NCBI GenBank assembly: GCA_036276235.1
Contig: DATBDZ010000221.1
Span: forward strand, 1 to 5,560
Reading direction: 5' to 3'
Length of the DNA stretch: 5,560 bases
Source of the DNA: JANWHF01 sp036276235
GTDB lineage: Bacteria; Planctomycetota; Phycisphaerae; Tepidisphaerales; Tepidisphaeraceae
The notes under the pieces were generated by a model. It had not been told where the DNA came from. It made no database searches and saw only the letters and a list, made by a program, of their open reading frames with translations. The position numbers and the translations under genes were made by a program. Shown here piece after piece: positions 1-5,560 of the stretch. Each line of letters starts with the position of its first letter. The stretch's first letter is position 1.

Positions 1-26
1 CCTCTCCCCTGAGTACAGGGGAGAGG
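1..26. repeat. Short hairpin related to family A, upstream of the PurA-like gene
   Basis: A perfect 11-bp stem (1-11 with 16-26) encloses the loop AGTA. It is followed by GGAGAAGG, much like the end of the right arm of the in-gene repeat at 601-622, and it shares the GAGTAC core. It may be the tail of a larger element that starts before the window. It lies 25 bases before the ATG, so it would be in the 5' leader if transcription starts upstream. A terminator for a preceding gene is possible, but no T-run follows. Confidence 0.6.
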
Positions 27-50
27 GAGAAGGCGCGCCCAATCGCCCGA

Positions 51-1559
51 ATGCCTTCTGATCAACACGCAATCCTCGTCATCGATCTCGCCTTCGGCGA
101 TAGCGGAAAAGGATCGATCGTAGATTTCCTCGCGCGGCGCGGCCAACCTCCATTGGTCGTCCGCTTCAATGGCGGCCCCCAGGCGGGCCATAACGTCGTT
201 ACCGCCGACGGCCGCCATCACACGTTCTCGCAATTCGGCAGCGCGACATTCGTGCCCGGCTCGCGCACGTTTCTTTCTCGGTTCATGCTCATCGAGCCTT
301 ATGCGATGCTCAATGAAGCGGAGCATCTGCACTCGATCGGCAGTCATGATGCCCTGTCGCGGCTCTTGATTGACGAAAACTGTCCGATCATCACGCCGTG
401 CCATCAGGCGGCCAATCGCCTGCACGAACTGGCGCGCGGCGCCGATGCCCACGGCACCTGCGGCATGGGCGTTGGCGAAGTGATGCAGGATTTGAATCCT
501 CCAGTTTTATCCCCTCCCCCGGTACTCCGGGGGAGGGTTAGGGAGGGGGTTCTTGCGAACGGCGCCAGTTCTACACAACCCCCTCCCCGGCCCTCCCTCG
601 GAGTACCGGGGGAGGGAGAGAAGCCATCCGCAAGCGCAATGCTATTCGCGCGCGATCTTGTCGATCGTCCGAAGATCATCAACACCCTGGGGAACCTCCG
701 CGACCTGAAGATCGCCCAATTGCGCGATGCCATCCGCGATCTGCGCGGGCATCCCAAGGCCAGCTTCGCCATCCAGACGTTACTCGATCCTGCCTGGCTT
801 GAGACAGCAGCAGACCATTACGCCCAGGTCGCCTCGCGCGCATACATCCTGAACGAACCAAAGGCCCACGCGCTCCTGCGCGACACAACCCATCTGCTCT
901 TCGAAGGCGCGCAAGGCGTTTTGCTCGATGAGTCCTTCGGATTTCATCCCCACACCACGTGGAGCACGACGACTTTCGCCAACGCTCATACGCTGCTGCG
1001 TGAAGCTGGATTTGAAGGCCGCCAGACGAGGCTCGGCGTTCTGCGGACGTACTTCACGCGACATGGCCCCGGCCCATTTGTCACGGAAGATTCTCAGCTT
1101 CGACGACATCTCCTTGAGCCGCACAATGACGACGCGGGTTGGCAGGGCGCATTTCGCGTCGGCACGTTCGATGCTGTCGCGGCTCGATATGCCATCGCCG
1201 TCGCCGGCGGCGTTGATGCTTTGGCGATCACCCATCTCGACCGTCCGCCTCAGCTTCCGCCGCGGATTTGTAACGCCTATCGATACGATGGCAGCAATGA
1301 GCATCTCATCAAGCGCGACGGAGTGGTTGTCGATCTTCGTCCGTCGGCCCCGCACGATTTCCCCGCGCGGGAGCGCCTGACTCGCGCACTTCGCGAATGT
1401 CGGCCGATCCACCAAGAATTTGCGAGCCCAAAACCTCACAGCATCCTTCCCGAAATTGAGCGAGAGGTGGGAGCCGCGGTAGCGATCACATCCTTGGGGC
1501 CGACCGCTCAAGACAAGCGAATCAACTCATCGACCGGCCCGATCTCTTGGAATTTGTGA
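51..1559 (+). CDS. Divergent adenylosuccinate synthetase (PurA) family protein with an in-frame repeat insertion
   Basis: PurA joins IMP and L-aspartate, using GTP, to give adenylosuccinate in cytosolic AMP synthesis. Family motifs are seen in order along the 502 residues: FGDSGKG (15-21; D17 matches the catalytic Asp of GDEGKG), GGPQAGHN (41-48; H47 is the catalytic His), HGTCGMGVG (134-142, matching IGTTGRGIG), FEGAQG (284-289), TRHGPGPFVTE (336-346), FRVGTFD (368-374), THLD (394-397, guanine-binding Asp) and SLGPT (481-485). The protein is complete at both ends. It departs from housekeeping PurA: the lead-in is VIDLAFG rather than GTQWG, E14 and K18 (E. coli numbering) are Ser, and the Arg-rich aspartate loop TTGRRRR is reduced to WQGAFR. 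Residues 154-190 are translated from a palindromic repeat, which explains a length about 70 above the usual 430. ATG 51 is the first sensible start, but the nearest purine-rich stretch (26-33) is 17 bases away. Family membership is confident; the actual substrate is uncertain, and a paralogous function is likely. Confidence 0.88.
   Translation: MPSDQHAILVIDLAFGDSGKGSIVDFLARRGQPPLVVRFNGGPQAGHNVVTADGRHHTFSQFGSATFVPGSRTFLSRFMLIEPYAMLNEAEHLHSIGSHDALSRLLIDENCPIITPCHQAANRLHELARGADAHGTCGMGVGEVMQDLNPPVLSPPPVLRGRVREGVLANGASSTQPPPRPSLGVPGEGEKPSASAMLFARDLVDRPKIINTLGNLRDLKIAQLRDAIRDLRGHPKASFAIQTLLDPAWLETAADHYAQVASRAYILNEPKAHALLRDTTHLLFEGAQGVLLDESFGFHPHTTWSTTTFANAHTLLREAGFEGRQTRLGVLRTYFTRHGPGPFVTEDSQLRRHLLEPHNDDAGWQGAFRVGTFDAVAARYAIAVAGGVDALAITHLDRPPQLPPRICNAYRYDGSNEHLIKRDGVVVDLRPSAPHDFPARERLTRALRECRPIHQEFASPKPHSILPEIEREVGAAVAITSLGPTAQDKRINSSTGPISWNL
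510..620. repeat. Palindromic repeat (family A) inserted inside the PurA-like gene
   Basis: The left arm (510-551) and right arm (577-620) are near-complete reverse complements, with a few mismatches, around a 25-base loop (552-576). Both arms share the core GGTACTCCG / CGGAGTACC and long runs of C or G. The element is 111 bases, a multiple of three, and is read through as a Pro/Gly/Arg-rich segment of 37 residues with no stop. It falls between the GMGVGE motif and the ARDL segment, where PurA proteins have a variable loop. No clear target-site duplication is visible, so the exact borders are approximate. Confidence 0.88.
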
Positions 1560-1623
1560 TTGGCCAAGTAAGCTTACGCCGTCGCAAGCTAAAACTTTCG
1601 TCACTCAAATTTGGCGAGGGGCC

Positions 1624-3690
1624 ATGGGCAACGCGCAAATCCTCAAGGGTCTGTTGGGAAAGAAGGTCATGTTTCAGGGCAAGTTCGGCAGCTCGTGGGA
1701 ACACGTGCGCGAACGCCTGGATGCCAAAGCCGAGGCGCAGCAGGGACTGACCACCGACAAGCTCGATAAGGACCTGGATATCCTGGTCGTACCCGAATTG
1801 CCCGCGAGCCAGGCGATTCAGAAGAAGGTTTTGGCGCTCAACGCCAAAGGGGCGAGCGTTCAGGTGATGGATGCTGAATCGTTTGAGAAGATGGTTGATC
1901 CAACCGACGCCGATTTGCTGGCGCTCATGCGCCGCGGGCCCGCCGGAGCAAAGATCTTCGAAAAACTCTTCGCAAGCGGCACGCGCATCTATCTCGGGCA
2001 CCGAAGCGCGGCGCCCGCGCACACATTCACAGGTGAGAAACTCGACGGCACGAATCTGGCGGGCTTTGCCTTCGACGATATGGCCTTCAATCAGTGTAGC
2101 TTCGTCGGCAGTAACTTCGACGACGTGGTCTTCGAGACAGTGACCAACAGCGATTTCACGGATTCGAGCGGAACGGGCGTGCACTTCCGCGCCTGCGCTG
2201 CAAGCAAGTTCGTCCGCGCGAAGCTTAAGAACGCGAACTTCCAGGGGAGCCTGCAGGATTCGGATTTCACTTCGGCCGATCTTGAAAGGGCTGAAATCGG
2301 AACCTTCATCCCGTTTGGCGCAAAGAAGTCGCATCTCGCTCCCGGGCTGATCTTTGCAAAGGCGACGCTTCGCCATGCGAGCCTGGATGTCTCGCTTAAA
2401 TCTCCCAGCTTTGAGGGCGCCGATCTGTCGGCAAGCCGTTGGAGCGGCTGCACCATTGAGGATGGCAACTTTCGCGGCGCGAATTTTCAAAATGCCACGC
2501 TGGTTGGATGCAAGCTCAAGAACTCCGACTTCGCAAACGCCAATCTGCGCGGCGCTAATTTCGCAGGCGCTGATCTGAGCGGCTCGCGCTTCGACGGCGC
2601 CGATCTGGCCGGATGCAGCCTGCGCGGCGCTACTCTGCAAAAGGCCGATTTCTCCAGGGCCAGGAATTACGACCCGAATGCCGTCCCGACAGGGAGCGTC
2701 GGGCCGGCGCTGACGGAGCTGGACGCCATCAACGGCAAGGCCAAGCGCATCAACATCGAGTTTCATCTCGACGGCACCGGCGGCGCGGAAGAGGATGTCG
2801 TCGGGGTCGATACGGGGTCGCTCAAATATGGCTGGGGCCTTCGGCTCCCCGCCGGCCTGGCCAGATCGTTTCATCATCAGCGCGGCTCCAACGTTTCACT
2901 CTCCGATGCGATGCTCGAACTGGCCAACATCGTCGGCCATCGCAAGGTGCGATACGAAACGGTGGATGTGAGTAGCACGAAGGCCTCCAAATCAGGCAAG
3001 GAACTTCGCGAGCTGGTGATCAAGGGAATCGTCGAGGCGTTTGCGCAGCCGCTGCCTCCGGAAAAGGAACTGGCCGAGGCGACGCGCAAACATCGCGAGG
3101 AAATGCGCGAGCAAGGGGAGGCGGATCGCGAACGTCGCGAGGCGGCGCGCAAGCAGGCGGAAAAAGCTGAGAAAGCCGCCAGGGCGAAGATCGCCACCAA
3201 GGTCGCCAAGGCCGTCGGCAAAGTCACCGACATCGCCACCTTCCTCAAGGCGCTGGAGATTCGCGTCGAGAAGGCCAAGATCGACAAAGCCACCAAGATG
3301 CTCAAGGCAGAGCGCTTCAAGCTCTTTAACGATGTGACGGAAGAGTTTGTCGCGGGTGTCGTGAAGAGCCAGACGGATCCGGACTTGGTTTACGCCTGCC
3401 GCCTCGACAACGGTGGCACCTACGCCTGCTGCACGCAAAATCTGAACATCTGCGGCGGCCTGCGCGGATCGATCTGCAAACACCTTCTCGTCCTGATCAT
3501 CGGCCTGGTAAAAGCCGGCGAGCTCGATCCCACCAGCATCGACGAATGGATCGCCAAAACCCACACCGGCAAGCCGGAGCTGGACAAGGAAAAGATGGGA
3601 GAAATCTTCATCAAGTACAAAGGCGCCGAGGCGGGTGAAGTGGATTGGCGGCCGACGGAGACGTTGCCGGAGGATTATTACGCACTCTAA
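1624..3690 (+). CDS. Multidomain protein: BRCT-like, pentapeptide repeats, coiled coil, SWIM-like zinc finger
   Basis: This is a 688-residue cytosolic protein with no signal peptide or membrane helix. Residues 8-91 resemble a BRCT fold (GKKVMFQGKFG, then DILVV, then ASVQVMDAESFEKMV). Residues 135-343 are pentapeptide repeats of the A(D/N)(L/F)xx type. The central F/L/I/W recurs exactly every five residues at 135-170 (8 turns) and 263-343 (17 turns), with a less regular middle. Such repeats fold as a right-handed quadrilateral beta-helix. Residues 478-560 are Lys/Glu/Arg-rich and probably a coiled coil. Residues 592-625 carry C592, C602, C603, C610, C618 and H620, ending in CKHLLVL, which resembles the CxH half of a SWIM zinc finger. 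BRCT and SWIM domains usually bind proteins or DNA, so a scaffold or nucleic-acid-associated role is inferred; no catalytic site is visible. The ATG follows a weak GAGGGG at 1616-1621. It lies 64 bp after the PurA-like gene. The pentapeptide call is firm; BRCT and SWIM are moderate. Confidence 0.9.
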   Translation: MGNAQILKGLLGKKVMFQGKFGSSWEHVRERLDAKAEAQQGLTTDKLDKDLDILVVPELPASQAIQKKVLALNAKGASVQVMDAESFEKMVDPTDADLLALMRRGPAGAKIFEKLFASGTRIYLGHRSAAPAHTFTGEKLDGTNLAGFAFDDMAFNQCSFVGSNFDDVVFETVTNSDFTDSSGTGVHFRACAASKFVRAKLKNANFQGSLQDSDFTSADLERAEIGTFIPFGAKKSHLAPGLIFAKATLRHASLDVSLKSPSFEGADLSASRWSGCTIEDGNFRGANFQNATLVGCKLKNSDFANANLRGANFAGADLSGSRFDGADLAGCSLRGATLQKADFSRARNYDPNAVPTGSVGPALTELDAINGKAKRINIEFHLDGTGGAEEDVVGVDTGSLKYGWGLRLPAGLARSFHHQRGSNVSLSDAMLELANIVGHRKVRYETVDVSSTKASKSGKELRELVIKGIVEAFAQPLPPEKELAEATRKHREEMREQGEADRERREAARKQAEKAEKAARAKIATKVAKAVGKVTDIATFLKALEIRVEKAKIDKATKMLKAERFKLFNDVTEEFVAGVVKSQTDPDLVYACRLDNGGTYACCTQNLNICGGLRGSICKHLLVLIIGLVKAGELDPTSIDEWIAKTHTGKPELDKEKMGEIFIKYKGAEAGEVDWRPTETLPEDYYAL

Positions 3691-3715
3691 CGGGAAGCGC
3701 ATCAATCCGGTGAAC

Positions 3716-3791
3716 CGTCATGCTGAGGTACTCCGAAGCATCTGGCCGTTTCACGAATAAGCCAGATGCTTCGGAGTACCTCAGCATGACG
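3716..3791. repeat. Perfect long inverted repeat (family B)
   Basis: Arms at 3716-3746 and 3761-3791 are exact reverse complements over 31 bp, with a 14-base loop (3747-3760). It begins 25 bases after the stop of the 688-residue gene. As RNA it would form a very stable hairpin that could end or protect the upstream message, but no T-run follows, so a classical intrinsic terminator is not supported. The perfect pairing suggests recent mobility or gene conversion. It contains the same CGGAGTACC core as family A. Confidence 0.95.
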
Positions 3792-3843
3792 ATTTCGTGT
3801 GTTGAAGGTGGTGTAACGCAGCCCAACAGGAGTGAGCAGAAAG

Positions 3844-3902
3844 CGGCGGGCAATGCCCGCCCTACGAGAAAATCCTACTCCTTGGGCGGGCACTGCCCGC
3901 CG
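3844..3902. repeat. Palindromic repeat (family C), first copy
   Basis: Arms of 19 bp (3844-3862 and 3884-3902) pair with one mismatch around a 21-base spacer. Each arm is itself nearly palindromic around GGGCA.TGCCC, so a cruciform or nested hairpins are possible. It ends 13 bases before the next start codon, so its right arm sits directly against the ribosome binding site of the 122-residue gene and could affect translation initiation. Confidence 0.9.
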
Positions 3903-3903
3903 G

Positions 3904-3912
3904 GGACGGAGG
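3904..3912 (+). promoter_or_regulatory. Ribosome binding site deciding the start of the 122-residue gene
   Basis: GGACGGAGG directly follows the family C palindrome. The GGAGG part is only three bases from ATG 3916, which is short; the GGGGA at 3902-3906 gives nine bases. Either supports this start over the upstream ATG at 3832, and pairing within the palindrome could leave the site exposed. Confidence 0.55.
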
Positions 3913-3915
3913 CCG

Positions 3916-4284
3916 ATGCCGACAATTCCCGCTGAGTTTGACGAGCTGCGCATCTCTTTGGATCGCCTGCGCAATCTGCTGGAGAGCCTGATCGTGCGCG
4001 GCTTGCGCGCGTGCGGTGCCGACGAGATCGACAAGCTGTCGATGTGCATCGAAGACCTGGAAAGAATTGGCGCCCCCGCCGCCGCGTCGGCGCTGGCGGA
4101 TTTGCGGAAGAAAATCGAGGCGGGAACGCGCGATGCCGCCAAGTCGCTGCTGATGGCGCAGACCACCGTACGCATGCTCGAGCGGCTGCTGACGTTGCGC
4201 GTGGCCCGCGTGTTGTACGAGCATGCAACGATCCCTGACGATCCGGATGGTGTTAAACACGATGAGGATTTGGATGAGGACTGA
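3916..4284 (+). CDS. Small helical protein of unknown function (122 residues)
   Basis: I do not recognise this protein. It is predicted to be almost entirely alpha-helical, with heptad-like Leu/Ile spacing through residues 9-100 (LRISLDRLRNLLESL and RMLERLLTLRVARVL), followed by an acidic tail (DDPDGVKHDEDLDED). It has no signal peptide, membrane segment or catalytic motif. Residues 11-63 align without gaps to residues 9-61 of the next protein (14 identities by eye plus many conservative pairs), so both appear to carry the same domain. The start is ATG 3916, preceded by GGACGGAGG at 3904-3912. A longer frame from 3832 only adds translated palindrome sequence and is rejected. The shared domain and codirectional order suggest that it works with, or pairs with, the downstream protein. 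Function is unknown. Confidence 0.82.
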   Translation: MPTIPAEFDELRISLDRLRNLLESLIVRGLRACGADEIDKLSMCIEDLERIGAPAAASALADLRKKIEAGTRDAAKSLLMAQTTVRMLERLLTLRVARVLYEHATIPDDPDGVKHDEDLDED

Positions 4285-4290
4285 TGAACA

Positions 4291-4320
4291 GCCAGATGCT
4301 TCGGAGTACCTCAGCATGAC
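4291..4320. repeat. Solo arm of the family B repeat
   Basis: These 30 bases are identical to the right arm of the long palindrome at 3761-3790, but no left arm is present. The copy lies six bases after the stop of the 122-residue gene and 51 bases before the chosen start of the next gene. A single arm shows that the arm itself is a repeat unit and that the full palindrome may be two units in opposite orientation. Confidence 0.95.
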
Positions 4321-4359
4321 AACTTCTTGCTTGCTTTGGTGCTGATGGCGCGTTCAGCG

Positions 4360-4365
4360 AGAGGA
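4360..4365 (+). promoter_or_regulatory. Ribosome binding site deciding the start of the 368-residue gene
   Basis: AGAGGA with a six-base spacer supports ATG 4372. The in-frame ATG at 4366 would leave no spacer, and the one at 4327 lies upstream of the site. Confidence 0.6.
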
Positions 4366-4371
4366 ATGACA

Positions 4372-5478
4372 ATGTCCGCCCCCGCCGCCAAACAACTCTC
4401 TCGTTTGCTCGACGAGCTATCCGGCATCGTCGAAGAGTTGTTATTGGCGGGGCTGACTGCGGCGTCGCAATCGACGATCGAGCGGCTGGATGTCACCTTC
4501 AAGGAAGCATCGCGGCTCAAACTCCTTCGCCTCGGAAGCAATCTGCGATTGGCCAATGAAGAGATCACGCGCTTTACCAGCGGATCGCAGCAATTCTCGG
4601 CGCGAAGGCTGGCGTTTTTTCTTGGCCGCACCTGGCTGCTGGCGGCGGGGATGAAACGGGCGATCAGCGCCGGTGATGATGAGCGACTCTCGCGCTTGAT
4701 GGCTGTGCCGCGGCCGCAGCCGGCGGAAAAGTTGAGCGTCATCGTGCTGGGTGTCAACAAGCGGATCGTCCCGGGCGCGTTCGCGACATTTGAATTTCGC
4801 CTGCGGGTGATTCAGAGCGGCACAGGCGCGCAGGAGGGCGAATCGCTGGTCTGGTCTTGCGTTTTTCCGCTGCGCAAGGATTTGGATTTGCCGGCCGAGG
4901 CGTTTTTACATCTGCCGCAGAAGCAGAAATTCCGACCGTCGATTCTGCTGGAACGAAAAACAATCACGATCGAGAAATGCGAGATCGCGCGGCAAGGTGG
5001 AACAGCGCGCGTCATTTTGAATGATGCTTCACAGATCACGGCCGGCGCGGATTACACCGAATGGTCGCGCTGGTGGAAATGGGATGCGAGCGCGGCCAAA
5101 CAACGGTTGATCTCCCATCAGCCCACGCCGCTGGATCTGGATGTGGAGCTGGCGGAGGAAGTGGTGCTCGATCAGTGGGAGGCGGGCGCGAAGCAGTCAT
5201 CTGAGGAAGGTTTTGATACGCTGCCAATGAGTAGTGCCGGATTGGATTTTGAAGCGCGGCTCGACCGCGGCCTTTCCGGCAAGCCGCTGCACGGCACCGT
5301 TCTCGCGATGGCGGGCAAGAAAAAACGCCCGCCGCTTTTTGGGCTGGTTCACTATGAAGCGTGCAAGTTTGTCTTTCAGCCACTGACGGCATTGGGCAAG
5401 GACGGCCCGGAATATCTGACCGTTTCGCCCGACAAGATCAGCCAGGTGGAATTGGTGAAGGCGATGAAATTCACGTGA
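4372..5478 (+). CDS. Two-part protein of unknown function: helical N-terminus plus beta-rich C-terminus (368 residues)
   Basis: I do not recognise this protein. From ATG 4372, residues 5-100 are helical and match the neighbouring 122-residue protein without gaps (shared L, D, E, G, I and R positions; for example LLDELSGIVEELLLAGL against SLDRLRNLLESLIVRGL). Residues about 118-225 look beta-rich (LSVIVLGVNKRI, FATFEFRLRVI, SLVWSCVFPL, TITIEKCEI). A Trp-rich patch WSRWWKW follows at 231-237, then an acidic segment (256-280) and a final mixed part (290-368) with GKKKRPP and LFGLVHYEACKFVF. No transmembrane segment or known active site is seen. The start is chosen because AGAGGA (4360-4365) lies six bases upstream. 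An in-frame ATG at 4327 would add 15 residues without a better ribosome site and would begin just after the repeat. It is probably co-transcribed with the gene before it and may be its partner. Confidence 0.85.
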   Translation: MSAPAAKQLSRLLDELSGIVEELLLAGLTAASQSTIERLDVTFKEASRLKLLRLGSNLRLANEEITRFTSGSQQFSARRLAFFLGRTWLLAAGMKRAISAGDDERLSRLMAVPRPQPAEKLSVIVLGVNKRIVPGAFATFEFRLRVIQSGTGAQEGESLVWSCVFPLRKDLDLPAEAFLHLPQKQKFRPSILLERKTITIEKCEIARQGGTARVILNDASQITAGADYTEWSRWWKWDASAAKQRLISHQPTPLDLDVELAEEVVLDQWEAGAKQSSEEGFDTLPMSSAGLDFEARLDRGLSGKPLHGTVLAMAGKKKRPPLFGLVHYEACKFVFQPLTALGKDGPEYLTVSPDKISQVELVKAMKFT

Positions 5479-5498
5479 GCCGGCATTCATCGAAGGCG

Positions 5499-5557
5499 CG
5501 GCGGGCAGTGCCCGCCCTACGCGCGGCGCCCGATCGTAGGGCGGGCACTGCCCGCCG
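5499..5557. repeat. Palindromic repeat (family C), second copy; possible hairpin end of the last gene
   Basis: Arms at 5499-5521 and 5535-5557 are perfect reverse complements over 23 bp around a 13-base loop. The element has the same total length (59 bases) and the same 19-bp core arms as the copy at 3844-3902. It starts 20 bases after the stop of the last gene and could form an RNA hairpin there. There is no T-run before the window ends, so terminator activity is only possible. Confidence 0.93.
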
Positions 5558-5560
5558 ATT

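Noticed and set aside
780..1511. A 243-codon open frame on the minus strand
   Set aside because: It is fully covered by the PurA-like gene, whose motifs fix the plus-strand frame; the minus frame shows no family motif.
51..1559. Assignment as a phage-type PurZ
   Set aside because: The catalytic Asp of PurA is retained (GDSGKG), the length and C-terminal motifs are bacterial PurA-like, and no phage genes are present; only the lead-in resembles PurZ.
1560..1623. Promoter and the 10-bp palindrome GTAAGCTTAC (1568-1577) as an operator
   Set aside because: No convincing -35/-10 pair with proper spacing was seen, and a single 10-bp palindrome is weak evidence of regulation.
1522..2877. A 451-codon open frame on the minus strand
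   Set aside because: It lies opposite the pentapeptide-repeat gene. Its periodic Ala/Ile/Val-rich translation is the mirror of the repeats, and no known family is recognisable; the plus-strand frame has clear domains.
2992..3705. A 237-codon open frame on the minus strand
   Set aside because: It is antisense to the coiled-coil and SWIM-like region, and its composition is explained by the opposite strand.
3832..3915. N-terminal extension of the 122-residue protein from an upstream ATG
   Set aside because: The added 28 residues are translated family C palindrome, and a better ribosome site precedes ATG 3916.
3716..4320. CRISPR-like repeats
   Set aside because: The three copies have no regular spacing or spacer set, two are inverted and there are no cas genes; they are dispersed palindromic repeats.

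Overview
The window is a compact, GC-rich bacterial segment with four codirectional genes on the + strand and three families of short palindromic repeats in or between them. No rRNA, tRNA, transposase or hallmark taxonomic gene is visible. The base composition, the abundance of palindromic intergenic repeats and the type of proteins suggest a large-genome environmental bacterium, possibly a planctomycete. That assignment is inference only.

Left part (1-1559): a gene for a divergent adenylosuccinate-synthetase (PurA) family protein. It keeps the family's catalytic Asp and His and most of its fingerprint motifs, but its nucleotide-binding start (VIDLAFGDSGKG) and aspartate-binding loop differ from housekeeping PurA. 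Its reading frame contains a complete palindromic repeat of about 111 bp that adds about 37 residues without breaking the frame. A smaller hairpin of what looks like the same repeat family lies just upstream of its start.

Middle part (1624-3690): a 688-residue protein with an unusual mosaic. It has a BRCT-like N-terminus, a long pentapeptide-repeat section, a charged coiled coil and a C-terminal SWIM-like Cys/His zinc motif.

Right part (3691-5560): a 225-bp spacer with two different palindromes, then two unrecognised genes. One encodes a 122-residue helical protein. The other encodes a 368-residue protein with a helical N-terminal domain and a beta-rich C-terminal part. The small protein and the N-terminus of the larger one align without gaps and appear to be the same domain. 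A solo arm of one palindrome family lies between these two genes, and a third palindrome lies after the last gene.

The last three genes are plausibly one functional group: a large scaffold-like protein carrying putative DNA- or protein-binding modules, followed by two partners sharing a helical domain. Their joint role is unknown. The PurA-like gene is 64 bp upstream in the same direction and may or may not belong to the group.
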